Part shown: positions 15,603 to 24,152 of the stretch, piece after piece
Layout of the letters: each line of letters begins with the position of its first letter
Numbering within the stretch: the first letter of the stretch is position 1
Source: SSF53 sp036170535
GTDB lineage: Bacteria; Spirochaetota; Leptospiria; Leptospirales; Leptonemataceae
Direction of reading: 5' to 3'
DNA length: 32,302 nucleotides
Assembly (NCBI GenBank): GCA_036170535.1
Contig: JAVHPJ010000184.1
Coordinates: 1 to 32,302, forward strand
Translations under genes and position numbers: made by a program
Notes under the pieces: model-generated
Seen by the model: the letters and a program-made list of their open reading frames with translations, nothing else
The model's database searches: none
Told to the model about the DNA's origin: nothing

Positions 15603-15654
15603 GGCGGCTTCCGCCATCTCCATTGATTTTACCGAACATGTCCAGAAATGTAAT
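15603..15654 (-). promoter_or_regulatory. Candidate promoter and start-proximal hairpin of the response-regulator gene
   Basis: On the minus strand ATTACA (15654 to 15649) and TAAAAT (15631 to 15626) are 17 bases apart, matching sigma-70 elements at 4/6 and 5/6. Downstream a GGAG lies about 17 bases from the ATG, too far for normal use. The interval contains the hairpin GGCGG-AAG-CCGCC (15615 to 15603), which would bring GGAG close to the start when folded. This is a suggestion from sequence only. Confidence 0.4.
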
Positions 15655-15743
15655 ATAGTTACTTCTAAAAATTCACTATCAGGCGTGCCAATTTTTGACT
15701 ATCCGGACGCGGACCGGTGGATCGGCTGGCCAGGTCAACCCGT

Positions 15744-15780
15744 CCGCCGCTTTGCCGACCGCCCTCGGCCGGCAAGGCGG
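15744..15780. repeat. Bulged hairpin in the leader of the secreted-protein gene
   Basis: CCGCC (15744-15748) and TTGCCG (15752-15757) pair with CGGCAA (15770-15775) and GGCGG (15776-15780): an 11-bp stem with a 3-base bulge and a 12-base loop. It sits in the roughly 250-base spacer before the gene at 15858 and has no T-run. Nothing else in the spacer looks coding. Confidence 0.45.
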
Positions 15781-15857
15781 TCTGAAAATTTCCAGAGCGC
15801 CTTCGTCCGCCAGGAAACATAATACTGACTTTGTCGCCCGCAGCCGATATTGTAGCG

Positions 15858-16877
15858 ATGGGCAAGTTCTGTCTCCGGGCCGGCCTGGCCCTGTTTTTGA
15901 TTGCGCCAATGGCGGCCGGCGCACGCAACCTCGACCGGGATCCGCGCGGCGAAGAGACGGTCAATTACTGGACGCGCTATGGCGAGGTCCGGCTGGAACT
16001 GGATCGAACGCTCTACGAACCCGGTCAGGACACGCCGGTGCGCATCTCGGTGCGCAACCGGGGCTATCAGGTGATCCGGATCTACCCGGCGACGCGGCCC
16101 AATCAGACCTTTCAATTCCTGCTGAGCGACCGACAGGGACGCGAACAGCCGCTGCGATTTAACGCGGCCAGCTACGCGGCCCGGGAACGCGGCGAGGAGA
16201 CGCCCGTCCATAATCTGGAAGGCGACGCCGTGAAGGAGATTATCCTGCATCCCGGGGAGTCCTTTGAGAAGACGCTGTATTTGAACGATTTTTTCCGCCT
16301 GGAGCCGGGCGCAGAATATCGCCTGATCGCTTACTTCTATCCCGACAGCCGCGAGCAGTTTTTTGTGCGTTCCAGCAATACCGTGCAGCTCCGCCTGGAT
16401 CGACGGCGCGAAGGCGTCGCGGAACGCGCGGAGAGTCGACCGGAAGACGCGCGCATGGAACTCAGCCCGGAGGAGACGGTCTACTTGTTTCTGTCCGCAG
16501 AAATGCGCGCCAACTGGCAGAATTACTTGAAATATGTGGATCTCCGGAAATACGTTACGTCTTACGATCGTTTTGCCGCGCGGTACGTGCAGGCGGGCGA
16601 GCGGGAGCGCGCGGGCATCCTGGAGGAATTCGCGCGTTATCTGACCACCAGTCCGGCGGATCGTCTGCGGCGGTTTCAGATTGCATCGGTGGCGCCCGAG
16701 CGCGACGCTGAGGGGGGCCTGTTGCCGAATGGCCGCGCCTTTGTCCGGGCGACGGCGCTGCGCGAGGCGGGCGGTTACTCCGCGCGGTACGAATACGTTT
16801 TTACGCTGGAACGGGGCCGCGGCGCCGAAAGCGGGTTCTGGAAGATTGTACAGGTCGAGGCGCGCTTGTTGCGCTGA
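15858..16877 (+). CDS. Secreted protein with an N-terminal beta-sandwich domain, unknown function
   Basis: A 339-residue exported protein. The start MGKFCLRAGLALFLIAPMAAGA is a typical signal peptide with a likely cut after residue 22. Residues about 35-200 have alternating hydrophobic strands (GEVRLELDRTLYEPGQDTPVRI, shown here as key positions, then ISVRNRGYQVIRIYP and GESFEKTLYL). They resemble BsuPI/immunoglobulin-like domains. The C-terminal half is charged and helical and ends in a strand pair (SARYEYVFTLE and FWKIVQVEARLL) like an NTF2-like fold. I do not recognise a function. It lies 30 bases before fliM and is likely co-transcribed, which hints at a flagellar or envelope link but proves none. 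ATG 15858 is chosen because it opens the signal peptide; a TTG at 15831 also lies in frame. Confidence 0.75.
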   Translation: MGKFCLRAGLALFLIAPMAAGARNLDRDPRGEETVNYWTRYGEVRLELDRTLYEPGQDTPVRISVRNRGYQVIRIYPATRPNQTFQFLLSDRQGREQPLRFNAASYAARERGEETPVHNLEGDAVKEIILHPGESFEKTLYLNDFFRLEPGAEYRLIAYFYPDSREQFFVRSSNTVQLRLDRRREGVAERAESRPEDARMELSPEETVYLFLSAEMRANWQNYLKYVDLRKYVTSYDRFAARYVQAGERERAGILEEFARYLTTSPADRLRRFQIASVAPERDAEGGLLPNGRAFVRATALREAGGYSARYEYVFTLERGRGAESGFWKIVQVEARLLR

Positions 16878-16907
16878 GCCGGCCGCGCGGCGCAGGGAGA
16901 CACGGAT

Positions 16908-17933
16908 ATGACAGAGATACTTTCCCAGGACGAGATTGATGCGCTCCTTTCGGCCATTTCTTCCGGCGAGGTCGATCCGGACGACTACAGTTCGGTCGGC
17001 GAGCAAAAGAAGGTCAAGATCTACGACTTTCGCCGTCCGGACAAATTCTCCAAGGACCAGATCCGCACTCTGCAGATGATGCACGAGACTTTCGCGCGTC
17101 TCACCACGACTGCGTTGTCCGCCCAGTTGCGCGCCCTGGTCGGCGTGCACGTGGGTTCGGTCGATCAGCTTACCTACGAAGAATTTATCCGGTCCATTCC
17201 GAACCCGACCACGCTGGCGGTAATCAACATGGACCCCTTGCGCGGTTCGGCCGTGCTGGAAATCGACCCGAGCATTACGTTTACAATTATCGATCGACTC
17301 TTCGGAGGACCGGGCGAACCCACCAAGATCACGCGCGAACTTTCGGACATCGAGATGTCCGTAATGGAAGGCATCATCGTGCGGATTCTGGGCAACCTCC
17401 GGGAAGCCTGGTCCACAGTAATCGATCTCCGGCCGCGTCTGGGCAACATCGAAACCAATCCGCAGTTTGCGCAGATTGTTCCGCCGAACGACATGGTGGT
17501 TCTGATTACCCTGGAAACGAAAGTGGGGGATGTCGAGGGCATGACGAACCTCTGTATCCCCTACATCACCATCGAACCGATTATTTCCAAGTTATCCGCG
17601 CAGTACTGGTATTCTTCGATTCGCCGCGGCGAAGCGGATGAGAACAAAGCGATCATTCAAGAACGACTCGATCAGGTGACGATTCCGCTGCGCTGCGAAG
17701 TGGGCGAAGTCGAGCTGCCTCTACAAGATATTCTGGGATTAAACGTGGGCGACGTGGTGAAATTGTCCGCGACGCACATCAAGTCGGACATGACTATCAA
17801 AGTCGGCGATCGACAGAAGTTTAAATGTCGTCCGGGAAAAATCGGCAGCCGCATGTGCATCCAGGTCGGCGAAACCATCGACGACATCCCGGATGAGCTG
17901 CTGGGTTCGACGAAGTCCGAAGAAGAAATCTGA
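16908..17933 (+). CDS. fliM: Flagellar motor switch protein FliM
   Basis: A 341-residue C-ring protein, the family's usual length. The N-terminal LSQDEIDALLSA (about 5-16) is the CheY-phosphate binding motif. The middle CheC-like domain (about 45-235) follows, containing VDQLTYEEFIRSIPNPT and DRLFGGPGEP. The C-terminal SpoA domain (about 250-330) packs against FliG/FliN. It switches rotation direction in response to CheY-P. A GGGAG ribosome site sits nine bases before the ATG. No fliN or other flagellar gene is adjacent here; the only co-directional neighbour is the secreted protein upstream. Confidence 0.98.
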   Translation: MTEILSQDEIDALLSAISSGEVDPDDYSSVGEQKKVKIYDFRRPDKFSKDQIRTLQMMHETFARLTTTALSAQLRALVGVHVGSVDQLTYEEFIRSIPNPTTLAVINMDPLRGSAVLEIDPSITFTIIDRLFGGPGEPTKITRELSDIEMSVMEGIIVRILGNLREAWSTVIDLRPRLGNIETNPQFAQIVPPNDMVVLITLETKVGDVEGMTNLCIPYITIEPIISKLSAQYWYSSIRRGEADENKAIIQERLDQVTIPLRCEVGEVELPLQDILGLNVGDVVKLSATHIKSDMTIKVGDRQKFKCRPGKIGSRMCIQVGETIDDIPDELLGSTKSEEEI

Positions 17934-17995
17934 GCGTCGGCCCGGCGCAATCGGCGCGAGTCGGACGAACCGCTCCGCTCCGGCTTGCGCTGGCC

Positions 17996-18517
17996 TCAAG
18001 GCGCTGCGTAAATGTGGCGCACTTCGTCAGCGCTGCCCGCACGCAGTCGCGCCGGGCGCGCCGCATCGTCCAGACGCAATTCGTAGCCCGCCGGTCCCTC
18101 CGCCAGGCAATCAGCCAGCCCGGCCATTGCCAGCGGACTCAGTCGTGCAATCAAGTTGCGCTCGGGCAAGGCGACGCCCAGGCAGTCTTCGGCGTACACC
18201 ACCGCCCGCTCGGCGGGCGTCGGCCAGATCTCGCCGGAGTCCAGCCTCAGCTCCAGAAACACATTCCCGTCTGCGGCGTAGGCGTCTGCTCGTTCAACGC
18301 CCAGGGGAAATCCGAGCACGGCATCCAGATAGCCGTGTTCCAGAAGTTCGCCGAATTGATTGGCAATGTAATATGCGCCGCCGGTCTCGCGATAGAGGTT
18401 GCGGCGAAAATAGGCCAGCACGCCCGTGTTGGTGATTTCCTCGCCGCCATAAAACCAGCGGCCCTGCGCGTCGACGGATACGCCGGGACGCGTTATGCGC
18501 GGCGCTGCGGCGCTCAC
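17996..18517 (-). CDS. DUF1285-like protein
   Basis: A 173-residue soluble protein. Its N-terminal half (GVSVDAQGRWFYGGEEITN and YFRRNLYRETGGAYYIAN) resembles DUF1285 proteins, which begin with a similar glycine/aromatic pattern; the match is from memory and moderate. No signal peptide or membrane helix is present. The start codon is GTG and overlaps the stop of the upstream lipoprotein gene (GTGA at 18517-18514 on the minus strand), so the two are translationally coupled. It converges with fliM, with 62 bases between stops. Its function is unknown. Confidence 0.7.
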   Translation of the reverse strand: MSAAAPRITRPGVSVDAQGRWFYGGEEITNTGVLAYFRRNLYRETGGAYYIANQFGELLEHGYLDAVLGFPLGVERADAYAADGNVFLELRLDSGEIWPTPAERAVVYAEDCLGVALPERNLIARLSPLAMAGLADCLAEGPAGYELRLDDAARPARLRAGSADEVRHIYAAP

Positions 18518-18939
18518 GGCGCGTCCTCATCGGCATACACGAATACGATCAATTGCATTTCGCGCACTTGATTGGGCAGTTCCTCGCCAGGCTGAACGTA
18601 TCCGTCCGACTGGCGCTCGCCGGTGCGCAGGCCAGGCAAATTGACGAGCCGGGCGGCTTGCACCCAGGCGCCGTCCCCGCCCAGCGCTGCGATCTCGTTT
18701 TCCAGAAAGCGACGGAAGTTGGGATCGCGCACATCGGCGGCCGCATCCTTGACCACCAGGCGGCCGATCACTGACACGGGGCGATGGGGGCGGCCGGCCA
18801 GCAAATCAACGCTCTCCGGGGAACGCCGCCGCAAACCGGGATAATCGGCCGCAGGGAAAAACTCCGCAGAGTAACACGCCGTAATTGACCCGAAAATAAT
18901 AAAGATCAGGGCTGGGGTCCGGAAGAAATGTACTTTCAT
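18514..18939 (-). CDS. Small lipoprotein, unknown function
   Basis: A 141-residue predicted lipoprotein: hydrophobic residues 9-19 end in SITAC with Cys22 as the lipidated residue. The mature part has mixed strands and no family I recognise; the repeated VxGRLVVKD and EMQLIVFVYADED patterns suggest beta strands. It is coupled through a GTGA overlap to the DUF1285-like gene. An AGG site lies four bases before the ATG. Only 30 bases separate its start codon from that of the divergent gene at 18970, so the two promoters must overlap each other or the coding regions. Confidence 0.75.
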   Translation of the reverse strand: MKVHFFRTPALIFIIFGSITACYSAEFFPAADYPGLRRRSPESVDLLAGRPHRPVSVIGRLVVKDAAADVRDPNFRRFLENEIAALGGDGAWVQAARLVNLPGLRTGERQSDGYVQPGEELPNQVREMQLIVFVYADEDAP

Positions 18940-18969
18940 TCTGCCTCGTGACGTGAATTCCGTTACCGC

Positions 18970-19233
18970 ATGGCGCAGCGGCGAAGTCGATCGGGGGAGA
19001 TCCTGGGGGTTCTCCAGCCGCTCTTGATCGAATTCCTGCCGGTGCTTGTCGATCGATTCGCTGATATCTATCAGAAACCGGGCCTCCAGGAGGTCAAACA
19101 GGATCAGGTGCGGTTGGAACGGCGCGTGGAACGCCTGCTGCGGCGTCTCAGCTGGCTCTATTCGGCGCTGGTCCTGCTCCTTGTGTGGAACGCCGCCCTT
19201 ACAATTGCGCTCTGGCTTATGTTGGACCGTTAA
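18970..19233 (+). CDS. Small membrane-anchored protein
   Basis: An 87-residue protein. Residues 12-30 (ILGVLQPLLIEFLPVLVDR) form an amphipathic hydrophobic segment, 40-60 is strongly charged (QEVKQDQVRLERRVERLLRR), and 62-85 is a clear membrane helix (WLYSALVLLLVWNAALTIALWL). A tail-anchored or single-pass topology is likely. I do not recognise the family. It lies 38 bases before the unknown gene at 19272 and is probably co-transcribed. No good ribosome site precedes 18970, so the start is uncertain. Confidence 0.6.
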   Translation: MAQRRSRSGEILGVLQPLLIEFLPVLVDRFADIYQKPGLQEVKQDQVRLERRVERLLRRLSWLYSALVLLLVWNAALTIALWLMLDR

Positions 19234-19271
19234 GCGGTTCGGCCGGCGAATCGAAACTGGATAAAGGCCCG

Positions 19272-19958
19272 ATGGATCAGCCGAACCGAGAAGAGCAGCG
19301 CAAAGAGAACCCGCTTCGCATCGGGATGAGCACGCTCGACGAACTCGAGGAAAAGGTTAAGTCCTTCCGGATTATGAACCAGTCGGCGTTGAAAAAGCGC
19401 TACATCCTCTCGCGGGAAGCGATCGCCGCCCCGGGCTCCGGCGTGGTGATCCAGAAGAGCGGCGAGATTGACATATCGCGGGCCAAGCTGCTGCGCCGGC
19501 ACTTCGCCGGCGATCATGTCTTCAAAACCTTCCAGCCCGACGAAGGCATTGTCATTATTTCGGATATGTCCAGTCCGGAAGGCATCGCCCTGTCCATGGA
19601 TATTGTCACCCAGATTATGAACATCGGCGGCGGAGCGTACGAAGGCTTTATCGACCGGGTCGACAGCTTCACGGACTTTTTGAATCTCCTGAAAAAGGCG
19701 CTGTTTCCCAAACTGATCGTCATCGGCTTTATCCCGCCGGAACGTCTTGAGATGGAGAAAATTAATTTTGTGCGCGCCCGCCGGGTGGACCACTACATCC
19801 GGGCGATCGAACTCACGCATTCCGTGCAAAAGCCGCAGCCCTATTTTCCCAAGATCAAACAGGTCTACATCGACACTCGCGACCCCAAAAGCTGGGGGCG
19901 CTTTATTATTGAAATTGTGCGTGAGTACACCAAGCCGTACTTCGTCGAAGAATTCTGA
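19272..19958 (+). CDS. Conserved-looking hypothetical protein
   Basis: A 228-residue soluble protein that I do not recognise. It has a charged N-terminus with a short helix (STLDELEEKVKSFRIMNQ), followed by a compact alpha/beta region. Notable segments are FKTFQPDEGIVIISDMSSPEG, given here by its ends, and FPKLIVIGFIPPERLEMEKINF. The C-terminus ends in IIEIVREYTKPYFVEEF. The density of hydrophobic strands and balanced charges indicates a real folded protein. The frame is open for 29 codons upstream, but the ATG at 19272 has an AAAGG site four bases before it and avoids overlap with the previous gene. The upstream membrane protein and downstream TPR protein on the same strand may form an operon, split by a hairpin. 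Confidence 0.8.
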   Translation: MDQPNREEQRKENPLRIGMSTLDELEEKVKSFRIMNQSALKKRYILSREAIAAPGSGVVIQKSGEIDISRAKLLRRHFAGDHVFKTFQPDEGIVIISDMSSPEGIALSMDIVTQIMNIGGGAYEGFIDRVDSFTDFLNLLKKALFPKLIVIGFIPPERLEMEKINFVRARRVDHYIRAIELTHSVQKPQPYFPKIKQVYIDTRDPKSWGRFIIEIVREYTKPYFVEEF

Positions 19959-19982
19959 AAAATCCGTTCAAAAGGGCGCTAC

Positions 19983-20006
19983 AGATCGGCCGGCCTGCGC
20001 CGATCT
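19983..20006 (+). terminator. Hairpin between the hypothetical gene and the TPR gene
   Basis: AGATCGGC (19983-19990) pairs perfectly with GCCGATCT (19999-20006) around an 8-base loop, followed by only TT. It lies 25 bases after one stop and 8 bases before the next start. It could act as an attenuator or weak terminator, or affect translation of the TPR gene. Confidence 0.4.
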
Positions 20007-20013
20007 TTGGAAT

Positions 20014-20838
20014 ATGCGTTCCGCTCTGCGCGTCTCCGTAGTTCACGTCCTCGGGCGCCTCGGCCTCAGCCTGTTTCTGCTGGGCCCCGCCGCAGCCGCG
20101 ATCGAGGCCGACCGGGCTCGCGAGCTGCTGGCTCGAGCCGAATCGCAAGACGATCTGGCCGCGCTGCAAAGCCTGGCCGCCGCCCGCGAACTCGCGCCGC
20201 GCGACCCGATCATCCACTATCGCATCGGCTACATCTATCACAAGATGAATCGACTGCCGGAAGCGCGCGCGGCCTACGAGTCGGCGCTGCGCTATGACCG
20301 TTGCAGCGCCGGCGCATTGAACAACCTGGGCAATATTGTAAAAAAACTGGGCGAACTGGAGCGCGCCATGGATCTTTTTGAACGCGCGGCGGAATGCGAT
20401 CCGCGTGCATTTCTGCCGCACTATAATCTGGGCAATGTCTATCGCGAAGCGGAACGTTACGAGCAGGCGGCGGAAGCCTACGAACGCGCGCTGCGCATCG
20501 AACCGGATCACGGTCGCAGTCGCCACAACCTGGGATTGGTGTATATGATTCGCGCCGAGCGCACGGCCGGCCCGGGCGATGCGCGGTTTCAGGAAAACTA
20601 CGAGCGCGCCCGACGCGAACTGGACGCCGCGATCCGGCTCTTGCCGCGCGACGCGCGCGCCCGACTCACGCGCGCAAATCTCTTTGAAATTGGCGGCGCG
20701 CCGGATCAGGCCCTGGCCGATTATCGGGCGGCGCTGCGTTTTCTGCCTCAGGCTTCGAGTCTGCGCGCCGACGCCCAGCGCCGCGTGCAAACCCTGGAAG
20801 CGCAACTGCGCGCCGCGCGCGCTATGCCCCGACCCTGA
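20014..20838 (+). CDS. Exported TPR-repeat protein
   Basis: A 274-residue protein with a signal peptide (about 1-29, RVSVVHVLGRLGLSLFLLG then AAAAIEA). At least five tetratricopeptide units follow between residues 60 and 260 (for example HYRIGYIYHKMNRLPEARAAY, given by its pattern, and LNNLGNIVKKLGELERAMDLFERA). TPRs are protein-binding scaffolds, here probably in the periplasm. The partner is unknown. The frame is open upstream into the preceding gene, but ATG 20014 opens the signal peptide. The gene converges on the large minus-strand gene at 20866. Confidence 0.85.
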   Translation: MRSALRVSVVHVLGRLGLSLFLLGPAAAAIEADRARELLARAESQDDLAALQSLAAARELAPRDPIIHYRIGYIYHKMNRLPEARAAYESALRYDRCSAGALNNLGNIVKKLGELERAMDLFERAAECDPRAFLPHYNLGNVYREAERYEQAAEAYERALRIEPDHGRSRHNLGLVYMIRAERTAGPGDARFQENYERARRELDAAIRLLPRDARARLTRANLFEIGGAPDQALADYRAALRFLPQASSLRADAQRRVQTLEAQLRAARAMPRP

Positions 20839-20865
20839 CTCTGGCCGCTGCGCAATTGGCGCGGG

Positions 20866-23334
20866 TTACACCTTGTAGAAGTCCAGGCTCTCCTGCAGTT
20901 CGGGCGGAATCTGCTCGCCGTACTTTCGATATTTGATTTCGAGTTCCTTATATTTGCGCATGCGAATATTCTTGAAGCGATTGTGGATATCGGCGAACGC
21001 CGGCTGATTCGCAAGGCCGTCGCGAATCGGTTTTGCGAAGGGAATATGCCGATAAAAGACGCCTCGGGCGACTTTATTGAGCTTCATAACGCCCTGGGAC
21101 TCGTATTTGATCCAGGAAATATAGTCGTTGGTAAAACGATCGCGGTCGCTCCGAAACCGCTTGAACTCGGCTGCAAGCTTCTCTTTGATCTCTTGCGACA
21201 ATTCGCGGTTCTTTTTGTAAAACTGCACGTAGTCGGTGTAGTCGGCGGTAATCGACGACTGGGAAACATTGTTCCAGTCGGGCCCCATGATTGTCTTGGT
21301 AAGTTCCCAGCGAAACGCAGCAATAGCTTCAAGCAAGAGGGTCAGCAGATCCGCCGTGGCGAAAACCGGGACGGCGATACGGCCGCTGGAGCTTTTGCTG
21401 CGCCCGGAAACGTCCTGCCACATCATCACCTTCGTGCCAATGCTGGGCACGATAATGAAGTTCGGTATCACCTGCTTCATCACGAACTCTTTGAGGATGC
21501 CGCGCTCCTCGTCGTTCATAATGACTTCGCGATGAAACGCTGAGTAGTCGGTTTTGAGCAGATTGTCGATCTCGTCGCTGAGGCGTTCGAAAGACACGAA
21601 GGCTTTATCGAGCGGCGTCGTGATCTGATAACGCGTCAGAATCGGGAAGGCTGTCGCTGGCGAACCGCTGGTCAAGCGCACGTTGATTTCGAGAAAGTTC
21701 ATTATCTCGTAGCGCAGCCGCCGCTCGCGGGTGTTAATGTCCGGCGGCATGTCGGTTTCGCGTTTCCAGCCCTTGTCCTTAAACTCGTTCTTTAATTTTT
21801 CGAAATAGGTAAGACCCATTTCGTCGACGGAAGGCGGTTCGGCGGCCGTGGCCACGCGATCCAGCCAGTCGAGGGCGTTATAGATGGGAAAGCGGGCCGC
21901 GCTTGAGTCTTCCACGGAATACAGAAAGGCCTGCGCATCCAGGTCGAGCAGATCTTCATCGAAGAAGCCGTAATGCAGCAGCATTTGCACGGGGCGCGGC
22001 ACGTTGCCCCGGGACTCCTTGAATTTTTCGTAGGCCTGCTCGTAGATCTTCCAATAAATCTGGCTGATCGCGCGGCGCAGCTTGCGCGGATCGCCGCCCG
22101 AATCCATTGGGTTCTGAAGGCCCCGGAAGGTCTTCAGATGACCGAGAATCGCTTTTTGTTCATCGGCGGGCGTTTTTAAGAAGCCCATGATCTTGCCGGC
22201 CGACCCGGCCAGTTCCGCCTTGATGGCGTCCATGTTTACGCCGGCCTGCACGGCCGTTACGGCCGGACGAGGCTCCGCTTCGCGCGCGGCTTCTTTATTC
22301 TCGGCGACAAAATCGCGCAGTTTGGCCAGTCCCGGCGCGTTGGCCGGATAGGGGACTTCTTGTAAAGTCTGGTAGTTGCGTAACAGGGCGTCCGCCGTGC
22401 TCTGCAGGAAGCGCGCCATCGCCGTAAACTCCGGCAGCGAGACGTTGTTAAAGCCGGAATTCAACAGATCCGAAAGCAGATAGAATTTCTCTACGAACGA
22501 ATAATCGCCGTGCATCAGGGTTTCCAGGCTGGTGTCAATGCCGTCCTGAAGCTGATAAATCTCCTGGATGCATCCCTGGATTTCCTGAGCCAGTTTGCGA
22601 CATAGCCCTTCGAGGATTTTGATGTCCGATTTGAACATCTCGCCTTGCAGATTCGCCGGCAGCGCCAGCAGGCGGCGAAGGAAATTGAACTCTTCCGTGT
22701 CGAAGGAAGATTCAAATTCATACGATTTCTTTAGTATCCCGCTGTGATCGCCCTGCAGCCAGATCTGATTGAAGGTCTGCGGCAACTGACCGCCATTTTG
22801 CTGAAAATCCGCAACCACCATGCGGGCCGCGGTCAGCGCAGGATCGATCACGTCGCCCGGGCCTTCGTGACCCTGGGTTTTGAACACTTCCGGGTTGCAC
22901 CGAAAATATGCGAGCGACAGATTGTCGTTAGCGCGCAGAATCTGAGTAAGATAGGTTGCAAGTCCGCGCACCGCCTGCTGGGCCTGCATGGTCTCCGTCA
23001 TGAGGGAACGCACGGCCATCATGCCCACGTTCAGCTTGCCGAGGATCAGATTCTGGAACGCGCCGCGCACCGGAAAGGAACTGATGACGGAATCCTGGGT
23101 CACGCGCAGGCCGCAGGGCAGGGGCTGGCCCAGTAGCAACTGGGTAAAGCCCGCCACGCTATTGGCCCCCAGCGAATACAGTTTTCGTTTGCCCGATTTG
23201 TCGAACCGATTCACGCACTGGACCTCGCCCTGATGGACCAGCGTCAGAGCTGCGGGTTGTGCGCCAGGATTGTAGAGGATCGTGCCGGCCGGGATTTTCG
23301 CCTGCTGCAAGGGTTTCGAAAGATCAAGGGCCAT
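20866..23334 (-). CDS. Large protein with a degenerate cyclic-nucleotide-binding domain
   Basis: An 822-residue protein. Residues about 8-130 have the CAP/cNMP-binding beta-roll pattern (PAGTILYNPGAQPAALTLVHQGEV, given by key segment, then RKLYSLGANSVAGFTQLLLG). The phosphate-binding cassette (FGE...RxA) is not present: VAGFTQLLLGQPLPCGLR takes its place, so canonical cAMP binding is doubtful. The remaining roughly 690 residues are mostly alpha-helical with charged stretches, no membrane segment and no DNA-binding domain; I do not recognise them. I believe similar long cNMP-domain proteins occur in Leptospira. ATG 23334 is preferred over an earlier start that would overlap the YggS gene. It follows yggS by 82 bases on the same strand. 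Confidence 0.8.
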   Translation of the reverse strand: MALDLSKPLQQAKIPAGTILYNPGAQPAALTLVHQGEVQCVNRFDKSGKRKLYSLGANSVAGFTQLLLGQPLPCGLRVTQDSVISSFPVRGAFQNLILGKLNVGMMAVRSLMTETMQAQQAVRGLATYLTQILRANDNLSLAYFRCNPEVFKTQGHEGPGDVIDPALTAARMVVADFQQNGGQLPQTFNQIWLQGDHSGILKKSYEFESSFDTEEFNFLRRLLALPANLQGEMFKSDIKILEGLCRKLAQEIQGCIQEIYQLQDGIDTSLETLMHGDYSFVEKFYLLSDLLNSGFNNVSLPEFTAMARFLQSTADALLRNYQTLQEVPYPANAPGLAKLRDFVAENKEAAREAEPRPAVTAVQAGVNMDAIKAELAGSAGKIMGFLKTPADEQKAILGHLKTFRGLQNPMDSGGDPRKLRRAISQIYWKIYEQAYEKFKESRGNVPRPVQMLLHYGFFDEDLLDLDAQAFLYSVEDSSAARFPIYNALDWLDRVATAAEPPSVDEMGLTYFEKLKNEFKDKGWKRETDMPPDINTRERRLRYEIMNFLEINVRLTSGSPATAFPILTRYQITTPLDKAFVSFERLSDEIDNLLKTDYSAFHREVIMNDEERGILKEFVMKQVIPNFIIVPSIGTKVMMWQDVSGRSKSSSGRIAVPVFATADLLTLLLEAIAAFRWELTKTIMGPDWNNVSQSSITADYTDYVQFYKKNRELSQEIKEKLAAEFKRFRSDRDRFTNDYISWIKYESQGVMKLNKVARGVFYRHIPFAKPIRDGLANQPAFADIHNRFKNIRMRKYKELEIKYRKYGEQIPPELQESLDFYKV

Positions 23335-23416
23335 AGGTGCGGTGTCGGGGGGAGTCTCGGTTGTTTCGCGGCGGATCGCCGCCAGGTAAAGTAAAATCCA
23401 GCCTGTGCGCAGGAAT

Positions 23417-24139
23417 TCAGCCGGGGCGCCAGGGGCCGCCCGCGCGTTGACCGAACAATGCCGAACCAATGCGAATCATAGTAGCGCCTTCTTCGACCGC
23501 CAGCTCCCAATCGCCGCTCATGCCCATGCTGAGTTCGCCGCCCGGCAGGCGCGCATCTCGTAGCGCGCGCAGGGCGGCAAAGGCGCTCCGGGCGCCGGCA
23601 AGATCGCCATCCGCGGGGCCCATGGTCATAAAACCCGCAAAGCGGCATTCGGGCGTCTCGGGAATCTCGCGCAGCGCAGCCAGCTCCTCCGGCGAAAATC
23701 CGCCGGCCTTGCTGGCCTCATCGGTCAAACGAACCTGGATCAGAAAGCGCAGCGGCCAGCGCTCGGGATCGTCCGGCGGGCGCTCGCGTTCGGCGTGGCG
23801 CGCGGCGGCGGTTTGCAAGGCCTCCAGCGCGCTGCTCGAACCAACGCCGTGCACATAAGTGAAAAGGCCCGGAATCTGGCGCGCCGCCCCGGACTGGAGC
23901 GGGCCGATGTGATGATAAATCGGGCGGCGCTCCGGCGGCAGATCGGCGACAGGCACCAGGGGAAATTTATCGCGCGCCTCATTCTGACGATTTTCGCCAA
24001 AATCGCGCAGACCGGCTTCCAACCAGCCGCGAATTCGCTCGGGACCGTGGGTCTTGCTGACGCCAATTACGCGCACACCCGGCCGGCCGAGTTGCGCGAG
24101 CCGGTTGCGGATGCCGTCTAAGAGCCGCGCATCTTCCAC
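23417..24139 (-). CDS. yggS: YggS/PROSC-family pyridoxal-phosphate homeostasis protein
   Basis: A 240-residue single-domain PLP-binding protein of alanine-racemase fold III that keeps free pyridoxal phosphate in balance; no catalytic activity is known. The PLP-bonding Lys is K29 (VIGVSKT), followed by the family motifs FGENRQNEA (about 48-56) and HHIGPLQSGAAR (76-87). The phosphate-binding end is LSMGMSGDWELAVEEGATMIRIGSALFG. Length and motif order match the family. It follows the 24153-24671 gene by 13 bases and is likely in the same operon. Confidence 0.95.
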   Translation of the reverse strand: MEDARLLDGIRNRLAQLGRPGVRVIGVSKTHGPERIRGWLEAGLRDFGENRQNEARDKFPLVPVADLPPERRPIYHHIGPLQSGAARQIPGLFTYVHGVGSSSALEALQTAAARHAERERPPDDPERWPLRFLIQVRLTDEASKAGGFSPEELAALREIPETPECRFAGFMTMGPADGDLAGARSAFAALRALRDARLPGGELSMGMSGDWELAVEEGATMIRIGSALFGQRAGGPWRPG

Positions 24140-24152
24140 GCGAGCTTCAGGC

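Noticed and set aside
15843..15850. GCCGATAT, resembling a flagellar sigma-28 -10 element upstream of the fliM operon
   Set aside because: No TAAA-like -35 lies 15 bases upstream, and it is only eight bases from the start codon of the gene at 15858.
15665..15964. Minus-strand open frame of 99 codons in the spacer before the secreted-protein gene
   Set aside because: It has an Arg/Pro-rich composition, overlaps the opposite gene's signal peptide, and shows no motif.
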